Origin: Actinopolyspora erythraea
Lineage (GTDB): Bacteria; Actinomycetota; Actinomycetes; Mycobacteriales; Pseudonocardiaceae
Assembly (NCBI RefSeq): GCF_002263515.1
Contig: NZ_CP022752.1
Coordinates: forward strand, 3,472,001 to 3,536,000
DNA length: 64,000 bases
Reading direction: 5' to 3'
The notes beneath the pieces were generated by a model, which saw only the letters and a list, made by a program, of their open reading frames with translations, did not search any database and was not told where the DNA came from. How positions within the stretch are numbered: position 1 is the first letter of the stretch; the number at the start of each line of letters is the position of its first letter. The position numbers and the translations under genes were made by a program. Below, piece by piece: positions 24,302-32,512 of this stretch.

Positions 24302-25327
24302 ATGGTCGTTCCCCGTACCCGAACACCTTCCACGGCATCCCCGATAACCGGACACGAGCACCGACAGCTCTCACCCGAGCTCTCGAAACTTCTGCGGACC
24401 GGCCCGTTCGACGTGGCGCTGCGCGCCGCGATCCGTTCGAGCAGACTGAGCCTGGAACGCATCCAGCACCGGCTGCGCGCCAGGGGAACGCCGGTGAGCA
24501 TCACCGCGTTGAGTTACTGGCAGTCGGGACGTCGCAGGCCGGAACGGCCGGATTCCCTGGTGGCACTGCGCGAGCTCGAGGACGTACTCGGCGTGCCGGA
24601 CGGAGCGCTGTCGGCACTGCTCGGCCCCCCGAAGCCGAGGGGGCGCAACCGTGAGGAGCCCTCGGCGCCACCGTTGACGACGCTGTGGTCCGACAACGCC
24701 TCCGCCGCCGGTCTGCTCAGCAGGCTGGACACCAGCGCCGACGGTCATCTGACCCGCCTGAGCCAGCACGACGTGCTCGACATCGACGGCGCGGGCAAGC
24801 AGCGCGGCCTCCGGGTGCGGCAGCTGGTGCAGGCGGAGCGCAATGGAGTGGACCGCTGGGTGACCGTCTTCGACAACGCGGGCGGCGGTGTGGCACCCCC
24901 CACCATCCGCGCTTCGCAGGGCTGCACCCTGGGGCAGACCCTCTCGGACAACCGCAACGGGGTGGTCGCCGCCGAGCTGCTGTTCGAGCGCTGCCTGGAG
25001 AAGGGCGAAACCGCGCTGCTGGAGTACGAGATCACCCACGGCCCGAACGGTCTGGTCGGCACCGACCAGGACCACACCTACTCCCGCCGGTTCCGGTTGC
25101 CGGTGCGGGAGTACCTGGTGGAACTGCGGTTCGACCCGGACAACCCACCCGCGCGTTGCGAGAGCTTCGCCGCCCGCCCGGACGGTTCCGAACTGGAACC
25201 CCCGAAGCCGATGCCGGTGGACTCGCGCGGACGCACGCATGCCGTGGCGCTCGACTTCGGCCTCGGCGCGTTCTGCGTGCGATGGCACCCCGCTCAGCCG
25301 AGACCGCACCACTCGACGGCGCGATAG
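24302..25327 (+). CDS. HTH-domain transcriptional regulator, unknown target
   Basis: The 341-residue protein has an N-terminal helix-turn-helix-like segment (about residues 30-100: LRAAIRSSRLSLERIQHRLRARG, ITALSYWQSGRRRPERPDSL, then VPDGALSALLG), typical of XRE-like regulators in actinomycetes. The remaining 220 residues are an unassigned, probably beta-rich domain. ATG 24302 is chosen because GAGGAG lies five bases upstream; GTG codons at 24296 and 24299 are less well spaced. It ends facing the SARP gene across a terminator-like hairpin. It could influence the cluster to the right, but nothing shows this directly. Confidence 0.72.
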   Translation: MVVPRTRTPSTASPITGHEHRQLSPELSKLLRTGPFDVALRAAIRSSRLSLERIQHRLRARGTPVSITALSYWQSGRRRPERPDSLVALRELEDVLGVPDGALSALLGPPKPRGRNREEPSAPPLTTLWSDNASAAGLLSRLDTSADGHLTRLSQHDVLDIDGAGKQRGLRVRQLVQAERNGVDRWVTVFDNAGGGVAPPTIRASQGCTLGQTLSDNRNGVVAAELLFERCLEKGETALLEYEITHGPNGLVGTDQDHTYSRRFRLPVREYLVELRFDPDNPPARCESFAARPDGSELEPPKPMPVDSRGRTHAVALDFGLGAFCVRWHPAQPRPHHSTAR

Positions 25328-25446
25328 GTAGGCACCTCCCACCGCCGGAGGACTCGGGACGGCGGGAGCGTTCCGACTCGGGATCTCCGCGTGGCGGGAG
25401 GCGCGTTCGCCGTCACCTCCGGTGGTGGCCGCAGGAGTCCGCCCAC

Positions 25447-25481
25447 CTCCTCCCCACCGCGGTGGCCACGCCGGGGAGGAG
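25447..25481. terminator. Bidirectional terminator hairpin
   Basis: CTCCTCCCC (25447-25455) and GGGGAGGAG (25473-25481) form a 9-bp stem around a self-complementary GC-rich loop. It lies between the convergent HTH regulator and SARP genes and probably marks the left boundary of the biosynthetic cluster. Confidence 0.6.
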
Positions 25482-25522
25482 TTCCCCCGGCGGCGCGGCT
25501 CGCGGTAGGGGCCCGTGCGCCC

Positions 25523-26281
25523 CTACTCGTCCTCCAGGGCGTGCTGGAAGGCGCGATTGAGATCGCTGGAGGGTTCCAGGCCGAACTCGTTGACCATCTC
25601 CGAGCGGACCCGGCGGAACACCTCGGCGGCCTCGGCCCGCCGTCCGGTCTTTCCGAGCGCGATGATCAGCTGCTCGAACAGCCGTTCCCGGTAGGGATAC
25701 TGCGCGGTCAACGCCTTCAGCCGTCCGATCACCCAGTCGTAGTGACCGCGTTCCAGGTTGAGCTCGACGAACTCCTCCAGCGCCAGCACGTAGTGCTCCT
25801 CGGCCTGCACGGCAGCGGCGTAGAGCCGGTCACTGCGTTCGCGCACCTCGGCGAAGGCGGGACCTGACCAGAGTTCGACGGCTTGTTGCAGCATGTCCGT
25901 GGCCGCCGGGGGATCGGCGTCGGCGACCTGGCGCGCGGTGAGCCGCAGCGTGTCGAAGACCTCCAGGTCGAGCTCTCCCTGTTCGACGTGCAGTGAGTAC
26001 CCGAAGGTGCTGGTGGACAGTCGACTCTCCCCCTTCTCAGAGCCGAAACATCGCTCCAGCTCCCTGCGCAGTCGTGCGATATGCGCCTGCAGGGCGTTGG
26101 TTTCACCCTGCGGGGGCGCACCGCGCCACAACTGCTCCACCAGCTGTTCGCGCGAGACCACCTTTCCCGGACTGAGCAACAGCAAGGCCAGCAGCGTTCT
26201 GCGATGCACCCCGCAGACCTCGACAGACTGCCCACTGTTGTCACACATCCGCACCTGGCCGAAAACCCGGAATCGAATCAT
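25523..26281 (-). CDS. SARP-family transcriptional activator (copy 1)
   Basis: This 252-residue protein is a small SARP (Streptomyces antibiotic regulatory protein). It has an N-terminal OmpR-type winged helix (about residues 1-95; RRTLLALLLLSPGKVVSREQLVEQLW and NALQAHIARLRRELE) followed by a bacterial transcriptional activation domain (about 100-245). Such proteins bind tandem heptamers with an 11-bp period and recruit RNA polymerase to biosynthetic promoters. ATG 26281 has GGAG eight bases upstream; the frame is open further upstream, but MIRFRVFG matches the start of copy 2. It lies downstream of the decarboxylase. Confidence 0.9.
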   Translation of the reverse strand: MIRFRVFGQVRMCDNSGQSVEVCGVHRRTLLALLLLSPGKVVSREQLVEQLWRGAPPQGETNALQAHIARLRRELERCFGSEKGESRLSTSTFGYSLHVEQGELDLEVFDTLRLTARQVADADPPAATDMLQQAVELWSGPAFAEVRERSDRLYAAAVQAEEHYVLALEEFVELNLERGHYDWVIGRLKALTAQYPYRERLFEQLIIALGKTGRRAEAAEVFRRVRSEMVNEFGLEPSSDLNRAFQHALEDE

Positions 26282-26919
26282 CGGTTCGCTCCGCTCGAAA
26301 GAGATCAACGGATCGCGATCACGCCGTTGTGGGGTAAGTTTTCCCGATTGAAGGACACCCAAACTCTCCGGGGCGGATTCGTGGTGACAACGACCGGGCG
26401 AACTCCACCCGCGAGGCGCTGCTCCTCGCCGTGGGTGTCGGTTTTTCATCCGTTCGGTTCGGTGGTACCGCCACACGAACATTTCCCGTTCACCGGGAAC
26501 CGAGTGGAATGAATAATATGGACGAAACGACGTAGGAGCCAGACTCCAAACGTGTGAACCAACCAGTTAGGAATATTCCACCATAGCCGGAATATTCCAA
26601 TACCGGAGAGAGCTTCGAACCAGCGCATCGGGCGTGATCCACTCACCGGCGACGGCTTTTCGTCGAAAGCACTACCGCCACCGGAAAGAAAAGATCTTCC
26701 ACACGAGCGGAACGCCGAAACCACCCCGGGAAAACATCTCGATCAACACAAGACCGCTCGTGCTGCTTTCCCCGGAGCAGGTGAGCCGCGGGGAACTCGA
26801 TTCCCCTGCCATGTTCCCGTGCGCTACGCGCGATCTCCGACGTGCGGGGACCCGGTGAGAACAGCCGTGGAACCTCGTGAGGAACTCCTAGGGCGACGAG
26901 CGCTGATCCGGAACCGACG
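26282..26919. other. Long intergenic region upstream of SARP copy 1
   Basis: This 638-bp spacer between the decarboxylase and SARP 1 is clearly less GC-rich than its surroundings at 26470-26760. It contains a pair of GGAATATTCC palindromes and a 60-codon frame (26446-26628, minus) whose codon use is not like local genes. Transcription of SARP 1 probably starts here. Confidence 0.5.
26570..26598. repeat. Two copies of palindrome GGAATATTCC, 19-bp period
   Basis: The exact 10-bp palindrome GGAATATTCC occurs at 26570-26579 and 26589-26598. Two AT-rich palindromes nine bases apart in a 70% GC genome, about 290 nt upstream of the SARP 1 start, look like a dimer-binding operator. No known factor is assigned. 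Confidence 0.55.
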
Positions 26920-28356
26920 TCACGTTGTCCTGGACGATCCCCCGGAGAGCGTACTCGCCCGCAGGTCGGACACGAGCGCGTCCACCAGCCGTTCGTCCAC
27001 GTGGGGCAGGACGTACAGGTGCGTGTGATCCGGGCGTTGCTCACCGGGCAGGGCGAACTCCGGCAGGACGTACTTGGCCATGACCTCCGCGTCCGGTTTG
27101 CGGAACCGAACGCTCAACGAGAGCGGTGCGCGTTCGACGTCGAGCCCGCCCCGCCCCCGCTCGCGCAGCTCCCCGTCGAGTTCTCGCAGCCGGTGCTCCG
27201 CGTACTCGGCCGTCCGCAGGCACGAAAGCACCGAGAGCGTTCGTTGCCTGGTGGAAGTACCGGCGATCTCGTACCAGAGGAACACCGGGCTCAGCGCGTT
27301 GCGGGAACCGCCGAGCGTGTTGTCGGGAGATCCGGTTATGGTCTTGCCCGAGTTCCCGAAGAAGTCGCTCCGGGTCAGGTACACTCCGCACGGCCACGGC
27401 ATGCCGATGTACTTGTGCCCACTGCACACGATCGAACACACCTCGGGGACGCGGAAGTCGAACACCGGACCGCGCCGCCGCGTCATGCCCCGCTCGAACC
27501 CCGTTTCCAGATACGGCATGTAGGCGGCCCCGAAGGCACCGTCCACGTGGACCCAGTACCCCCGGTCCGAGTCACCGTCGCCGTACATGCCGTGTTCGAC
27601 CAGGACGGGGCGCAACGCGCGGCACGCCCGTTCGACGTCGTCGAAGGCACCGTTCGAGGTGGCACCGTAGTTGAAGTTCACCACCGCCGGGTGCCCCCGC
27701 GCGGCGAAGAACTCCACCAGCCGGACGAGGGAGTCCACGTCGACCTCACCGTGCCCGTCGACGGGTACTCCGGCGGGCCAGCCGCCGGATCCGGCGGTAC
27801 CTCCTGTCGCGAGGGGGCACTGCCCCTCGTAGAGCTCCGCCCCGACCTCGTGGAAGGTTCGCAGCCGCAGCAGACCAGCCACCTTGGGCAGGGAGTAGTG
27901 GCTGTTCGCCGAGCGGAACAGCACCGGTTCGCGGGAACCGACCGAGGCGGACTCCAGCAGATCCCGAGCGCTCCACAGCGCGTGCAGGTTTCCCTCCGTG
28001 CTGCCCATGTTGAGTACGTATCCCCAGTAGTACGAGTCGGCGTGCCAGAGCTCGGCGAAGTGGTCCAGCACCGCGCGTTCGACGTGCTTGGTGTTGAGGG
28101 TGAAGTCACCCGGTACGAAGGGATCGCCCGCGTTGTTCGCGTGATACCGCAACAGCGCGTCCGGTCCCCGGAAGTCCTTCGGGGTCTCGTTCACCTGGAA
28201 TCCCAGCATCGTGCTCGCGCGGTCGCCCATCTCGCGGGCCAGTTCGGTCACGAGACGGTCGCGGTCGGAGACCGGCAACTCTTCGGGGGCGAGCCGAAAG
28301 CGGGCCGCCGGGAGGTCCTCCTCGCGAGGAGAGATCTCGCGTACGGAAGTGGCCAT
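26920..28356 (-). CDS. Group II PLP-dependent amino-acid decarboxylase
   Basis: This 478-residue enzyme belongs to the glutamate/histidine/aromatic amino-acid decarboxylase fold and should convert an amino acid to its amine. Visible landmarks are the stacking-His region SANSHYSLPKVAGLL (His153), the PLP-nitrogen Asp in WVHVDGAFG (Asp272) and the Schiff-base lysine in CSGHKYIGMPWPCGVYLTR (Lys315). NFNYGATSNGAFDDVE is also typical. It most resembles PLP histidine decarboxylases and the valine-decarboxylase type used in natural-product pathways; the substrate cannot be read from sequence. ATG 28356 has GGAG upstream. Its promoter carries SARP-type repeats. Confidence 0.88.
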   Translation of the reverse strand: MATSVREISPREEDLPAARFRLAPEELPVSDRDRLVTELAREMGDRASTMLGFQVNETPKDFRGPDALLRYHANNAGDPFVPGDFTLNTKHVERAVLDHFAELWHADSYYWGYVLNMGSTEGNLHALWSARDLLESASVGSREPVLFRSANSHYSLPKVAGLLRLRTFHEVGAELYEGQCPLATGGTAGSGGWPAGVPVDGHGEVDVDSLVRLVEFFAARGHPAVVNFNYGATSNGAFDDVERACRALRPVLVEHGMYGDGDSDRGYWVHVDGAFGAAYMPYLETGFERGMTRRRGPVFDFRVPEVCSIVCSGHKYIGMPWPCGVYLTRSDFFGNSGKTITGSPDNTLGGSRNALSPVFLWYEIAGTSTRQRTLSVLSCLRTAEYAEHRLRELDGELRERGRGGLDVERAPLSLSVRFRKPDAEVMAKYVLPEFALPGEQRPDHTHLYVLPHVDERLVDALVSDLRASTLSGGSSRTT

Positions 28357-28397
28357 CAGATCTCCGTATTCGAAGAACGTGTTTCGGTCACGCTCTC

Positions 28398-28441
28398 TTA
28401 CTAGCGGCACACCTTGACGCGGGAATGACACGGCACTGACA
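28398..28441 (-). promoter_or_regulatory. SARP-type promoter of the decarboxylase gene
   Basis: Read on the minus strand, three heptamers TGTCAGT, TGTCATT and CGTCAAG (28441 down to 28413) are each separated by 4 nt, giving an exact 11-bp period. A -10-like TAGTAA (28403-28398) follows nine bases later. Direct heptamers with an 11-bp period about 8 bp upstream of the -10 box are the known architecture of SARP-activated promoters. The box lies about 55 bp upstream of the decarboxylase start. Confidence 0.72.
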
Positions 28442-28513
28442 TCTGCCTCCGCCGGCCCCGCACCGCTCACGGAACGGAAAAGCGGTTGGGCCCCTCGATT
28501 CGGAAGTGGGACC

Positions 28514-29626
28514 TCAGAGCAGGCTGAGCTGCTCGGGTTCCGTCTCGGCACTGCCAGCGCCCTTCCCGCGGGCGCTCTCCCGCTCGGCACCGGAGGAGGG
28601 CGGGTGCATCCCGTGCGCCCGTTTGGCCCGTTCCACCAGGCCGAGCACCTCCCGCTGGTACGACTCGGGAACGTAGGAACCCTGCTGGTACAGCCGCGCG
28701 TAGAGCGGGACCAGCGAGGGGTACTCACGTTGCAGCCAGGCGCGGTACCACTCCCGGGCACCGGGACGCAGATGAAGGGGTAAGGGGGTGATGCTTCTCG
28801 CCCCGGCCTCGGCGAGGGCCGCCACCGTGCGCTCGATGTGCTCCGCGGAGTCGCTCAGCCCCGGCAGAATGGGGGCCATCAGCACCGAGCACCCCACTCC
28901 GGCCTCGGCGAATCGCCGGACCACCTCCAGCCGTCTGGCGGGGGCGGGTGTACCGGGCTCGACCTTCCGCCAGAGCCGCTCGTCGAGCGAGCCGATCGAG
29001 ACCGCGACCGAAACGTCGGTCACTTCCGCCGCCGATTCGATGAGGTCGAGATCGCGCAGGATCAGTGTCCCCTTGGTGAGGATCGAGAACGGGTTCGCGC
29101 GTTCGGTCAGGGCGGTGATGATCTCGCGCATCAGACCGTAGCGCCCCTCGGCACGCTGGTAGGGGTCGGTGTTGGTCCCCATGGCCACCGGCTCGCCGCG
29201 CCACTTCGGGCTCGCCAGCTCGCCGCGAAGCAGTCGTCCGGCGTTGACCTTGACCACGATCTTGCTGTCGAAGTCGTGCCCGGCGTCCAGATCGAGATAG
29301 GTGTGGGTGTTGCGCGCGAAGCAGTAGCGGCACGCGTGCCCGCAGCCCCGGTACGGGTTCAGGGTCCACTGGAACGGCACGTGGGAGTCGCCGGGAACGC
29401 GGTTGAGGATCGATTTCGCACGAACCTCGATGGCGTAGGCGTCCTGCGTCCCCGCCTCGATCGGCACCGGCTCCGGCAACCGCAGTCCCGCTCCCATTCC
29501 GCGAGCGCCGCGTGCGGGCTCCGGGGAGAGCCCCAGATCGAGTTCCGGAGTTCCACCTGTGGAGCCGCCGTCGGTGGCATCCGAGCGACCGTCCCGCGGA
29601 GTGATCCGCTGCCTCTCCCAACGCAC
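28514..29626 (-). CDS. Rv2578c-family radical SAM protein
   Basis: The 370-residue protein has the radical SAM cluster motif CGHACRYC (CxxxCxxC) after LNPYRGC, and the Rv2578c-family features NTHTYLDLDAGHDFDSKIVVK and GTNTDPYQRAEGRYGLMREI. Its SPL/photolyase-like reaction is unknown. I chose GTG 29626 (VRWERQRI, like the MRW start of the family). A near-consensus SOS box lies immediately upstream. It sits inside the biosynthetic cluster but is widespread in actinobacteria as a stand-alone gene, so it is probably not a pathway enzyme. Confidence 0.87.
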   Translation of the reverse strand: MRWERQRITPRDGRSDATDGGSTGGTPELDLGLSPEPARGARGMGAGLRLPEPVPIEAGTQDAYAIEVRAKSILNRVPGDSHVPFQWTLNPYRGCGHACRYCFARNTHTYLDLDAGHDFDSKIVVKVNAGRLLRGELASPKWRGEPVAMGTNTDPYQRAEGRYGLMREIITALTERANPFSILTKGTLILRDLDLIESAAEVTDVSVAVSIGSLDERLWRKVEPGTPAPARRLEVVRRFAEAGVGCSVLMAPILPGLSDSAEHIERTVAALAEAGARSITPLPLHLRPGAREWYRAWLQREYPSLVPLYARLYQQGSYVPESYQREVLGLVERAKRAHGMHPPSSGAERESARGKGAGSAETEPEQLSLL

Positions 29627-29634
29627 AAGCTCAT

Positions 29635-29650
29635 TCGAACACACATTCGA
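29635..29650. promoter_or_regulatory. Putative LexA (SOS) box
   Basis: TCGAACACACATTCGA differs at one position from the actinobacterial LexA consensus TCGAAC-N4-GTTCGA. It ends 9 bp before the radical SAM start codon, where LexA binding would block transcription. Rv2578c is, to my recollection, among genes with SOS boxes in Mycobacterium tuberculosis, which would fit. Confidence 0.7.
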
Positions 29651-29832
29651 AAGAGTGTCCAGTCGGCGAGCGCGGCCCAACGGCGGACCGAGTCGAGGCC
29701 CCAGCGCCGCGAGCACGACTCCCCGCGACGGACGCGCCCGGTCAGGTCAGCGACCGCGGCACACACGACACGAGAGCGGCGCCACCGTGACCATCCGGAA
29801 TCCGGAGCCATCACGACCCAGCGAATCGAAAA

Positions 29833-30606
29833 TCATTTCTCGGTGGCGAGATCGTCCTCCAGCATGCTCTGAACAGCCTTGCTGAGCCTGACCGAGGGAT
29901 CCACCCCGAACTGCTCCACCATTTCGGAGCGCATCCTGCGGAAGAGGTCCGCGGCCTCGACCTTGCGACCGGTGCCACCGAGAGCCACGATCAGCTGTTC
30001 GAGCAGTTTCTCCCGGTACGGGTACCGCTCGGTCAACGCCTTCAGCCAACCGATCATCCGCTCGTGATTTCCCTGCCTGAGTTCGAGCTCCACCAGTTCT
30101 TCCAGCGTCAGCGCGTAGTGCTCCTCCTCCTGCATCGCTGCCGCGTACAGGCAGGAAGTCCGGTCGCGGACGTCGTACAGGGCCGGCCCTCGCCACAGTG
30201 CCAGCGCCTGTCGCAGCATTTCCGCCGCCGCGGCCGGATCACTTTCGGAGATCGCCCGCGCCTCCGAACGGAGCGTGTTGAAAACTTCCAGATCGAGCTC
30301 GCCCGGCCCGACGTGAACCGAATAGCCGGTACGACTGCTCGGCAACCGGGTAGCGGCCTCCTCTACACCGAAGCACCGCTCCAGGTCACGACGCAGCCGC
30401 GTCATGTGCGCCTGCAAGGCGTTGCTGCCGCAGGAAGGCACACCCGAGGGCCACAGCTCACTTATCAGTTGCTCACAGCTGACCGTTTTCCCGGCGTTTA
30501 AAAGCAACAGGGCGAACAGCGCGCGGCGCTGCACTCCCGAAATAGGTTCCGGCTCTCCGTCGTGCCCACGCATCTCGACCGAACCAAGGAGACGAAAAAG
30601 AATCAC
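29833..30606 (-). CDS. SARP-family transcriptional activator (copy 2)
   Basis: The 257-residue protein has the same layout as SARP copy 1: an OmpR-type winged helix (about 1-95; RRALFALLLLNAGKTVSCEQLI, NALQAHMTRLRRDLERCFG) and an activation domain ending LFRRMRSEMVEQFGVDPS. The two are clearly paralogous along their full length. The GTG start at 30606 has GGGAG seven bases upstream. It lies between the radical SAM gene and the flavoprotein operon, with a long AT-rich upstream region. It probably regulates the operon on its right and/or the decarboxylase. Confidence 0.9.
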   Translation of the reverse strand: MILFRLLGSVEMRGHDGEPEPISGVQRRALFALLLLNAGKTVSCEQLISELWPSGVPSCGSNALQAHMTRLRRDLERCFGVEEAATRLPSSRTGYSVHVGPGELDLEVFNTLRSEARAISESDPAAAAEMLRQALALWRGPALYDVRDRTSCLYAAAMQEEEHYALTLEELVELELRQGNHERMIGWLKALTERYPYREKLLEQLIVALGGTGRKVEAADLFRRMRSEMVEQFGVDPSVRLSKAVQSMLEDDLATEK

Positions 30607-31184
30607 TGGCTTCTCCCGTCGAACAGAACATCAAACAAGAAAATATCACCCACGAAACCAGAAACGCGCTTTCAACGCTTGGGGGAAACATCCCCGAATA
30701 CCCGAAGCCAAGCCCGCAGTACTCGTGACCTTCCAAAATCTAAAAGATGCTTCACTTTTAACATCCTGCCAGCAATATTACACGCAGCGGCGCCTCCGCC
30801 CCATGCTCCAAAGGAGTGAAACAAAGTATTGATCAAATAAAAAATTTGATTTTCGTGCCACTCTTCGTGCACAAGAACCGCTGCCAACGACGCCGAAAAC
30901 GAACCGCACGAAGAACGACAACCGAAGCATCTGATCGTCATCACTCTCCAGCATCGATCCCCAACAACCGACACCACAGGCGGGAGAACCGAAGATTTCC
31001 GTGAAATAGATCAAGACCGGGGACGCACGACGACTCACCATCGTCTCGCCGTGAAGATCGGCGGGAGCGGAATTCTCCAGAGCTCCCCGGTTACGGAATG
31101 TGCCAACTCGCCGACGCGGCGGCGTCGGGATCCGGCGAACATCGAGGTCACGAGAGCGGGATAACGCACCCCTCCGAAGACACC
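30607..31184. other. Long AT-rich intergenic region upstream of SARP copy 2
   Basis: About 580 bp without a recognisable gene, noticeably AT-rich from 30600 to 30870. It contains an AT-rich inverted repeat at 30832-30850. It must hold the promoter of SARP 2; no heptamer repeats like those of the enzyme promoters are evident. Confidence 0.5.
30832..30850. promoter_or_regulatory. AT-rich inverted repeat, operator candidate
   Basis: ATCAAAT and ATTTGAT are exact inverted repeats separated by five A residues. Such an AT-only element is unusual at this GC content and lies about 225 nt upstream of SARP 2. It could bind a regulator or simply be a DNA bend; no factor can be named. Confidence 0.4.
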
Positions 31185-31212
31185 GCGCAGGGCCTCACAG
31201 GAGGCCCTGCGC
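31185..31212 (-). terminator. Terminator of the A-T-R operon
   Basis: GCGCAGGGCCTC (31185-31196) and GAGGCCCTGCGC (31201-31212) form a perfect 12-bp stem with loop ACAG. It begins 11 nt beyond the flavoprotein stop, so it is probably the end of the TenA-like/A-T-R/flavoprotein transcript. Confidence 0.8.
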
Positions 31213-31223
31213 GAGGGGCGGGG

Positions 31224-32504
31224 TCACACCGGACTCTCCGAAGCCAGGGACAACCTGCGCAACCGATCACCCTCCGGGGCGAGTTCACGCGCCACCGACA
31301 CGGCGGACCGAACGGCGCTCTCCTGGCTGTCGACGTCCACGGTCCAGCTCCCCACGCAGTACAGACCGTCGCTGCCCTGCCATTCGAGCAACGCGCGCTG
31401 GGCAGCGACGTGGTCCACGGTCGGAACGGGATGGCGGTACTCGCGCTCGGCTATCACCGACTCCGGCCGGTGGGAGCGGTGGGTGATCCAGCTCTTGAAA
31501 ACGTTCTCACCCGTGATCGGCCCGTACCAGGTGGAGGTCTCGGCCCAGTGGTTGCCGTCCCGATCAGCGGAGACCGTGATGTTGTTGGTGGACCGGTACT
31601 TCGGGCTCCCGTCCACGTAGCAGGGATCGCGGTGCACCGCCAGCGTGGCGGAGACGTGGTGGAACCGCCGCAGCACTTCGGAGAGCCCCGGACCGCACCC
31701 CTCGTCGAGCACGGCCAGCACGCTCTCGGGCGACGCGGCGAACACCACGCGGTCGAAGTGCTCGACGCGACCGTCGATGTCGGTGATCCGCCACCGGGAG
31801 TTCGCCGAGCTCACTCTCACGACCTCGGTACGCAGTACCGATCCGCTTCGCAGTTCCGCTAAGAGGGCCGCGGCCAACCTGCCCAACCCTCCGCTCAGAT
31901 TGGCCCACCGGGGCGGCTGCTCGGGATCGTCGGGGGCGTTGCGCACCAGGAAGGCGACGGCCGCGGGCAGTGACAGGTCCCGCGCACGCTCGACGGAACA
32001 GCCCACGAACGAGGCCAGCAGGGGATACACCACGTCACGTTCGACGGCGGCGGGCAGCCCGAGGGAGTCGACCAGCTCACCACTGGTGATCCACCACGAA
32101 TCGGGCCCCGAGGCCATCTCACCCGCGCGCGCCAGGAAATCACCGAGGTAACGCAGGTTCTTCCCGGCTACGGCAGAAGCCGGTTGCCCCCGCATGCTCG
32201 GGTGCGGGGTCACCAGTACGGGTTCCTCGGCCCGGCCCACCCGTATCGTGGTGCTGAGCGGAGCCTCGACCAGCGCGGCTTCGAGACCGAGTGCTCGCAG
32301 TAACTCCGTGTGGACCGGGAAGGCGCCCGGCGCCAGGTGCTGGGCGGCCGGATCGACCCAGGCGGCTTCGGTCGCGATCGATTCCGCGTGGCCCCCGACG
32401 GCCCCGCCGGTGTAGAGGGTGACCTCCTCCGCTCCGCGGGTTTCGTCCAGCAGCCACGCGAGGGTGAGCCCCGAGACACCGGCACCGACGACAGCGATTC
32501 GCAT
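31224..32504 (-). CDS. FAD-dependent amine oxidase-like flavoprotein
   Basis: This 426-residue protein begins MRIAVVGAGVSGLTLAWLL, a GxGxxG Rossmann motif for FAD, and ends YCVGSWTVDVDSQESAVRSA, the second FAD contact region typical of the monoamine-oxidase/NAD(P)-binding-8 superfamily. Substrates in this superfamily include amines, imines and desaturation targets. The A-T-R stop TAG lies in AGGAGGAGAG directly before this ATG, with an 8-nt spacer, so it is cotranscribed and probably acts on the NRPS product or on an adduct with the decarboxylase amine. The specific reaction is inference. Confidence 0.82.
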   Translation of the reverse strand: MRIAVVGAGVSGLTLAWLLDETRGAEEVTLYTGGAVGGHAESIATEAAWVDPAAQHLAPGAFPVHTELLRALGLEAALVEAPLSTTIRVGRAEEPVLVTPHPSMRGQPASAVAGKNLRYLGDFLARAGEMASGPDSWWITSGELVDSLGLPAAVERDVVYPLLASFVGCSVERARDLSLPAAVAFLVRNAPDDPEQPPRWANLSGGLGRLAAALLAELRSGSVLRTEVVRVSSANSRWRITDIDGRVEHFDRVVFAASPESVLAVLDEGCGPGLSEVLRRFHHVSATLAVHRDPCYVDGSPKYRSTNNITVSADRDGNHWAETSTWYGPITGENVFKSWITHRSHRPESVIAEREYRHPVPTVDHVAAQRALLEWQGSDGLYCVGSWTVDVDSQESAVRSAVSVARELAPEGDRLRRLSLASESPV

Positions 32505-32512
32505 CTCTCCTC

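Noticed and set aside
26470..26495. GAAC/GTTC pair near 26477 considered as a third SOS box
   Set aside because: The half-sites are separated by seven bases instead of four, so it does not fit the LexA consensus.
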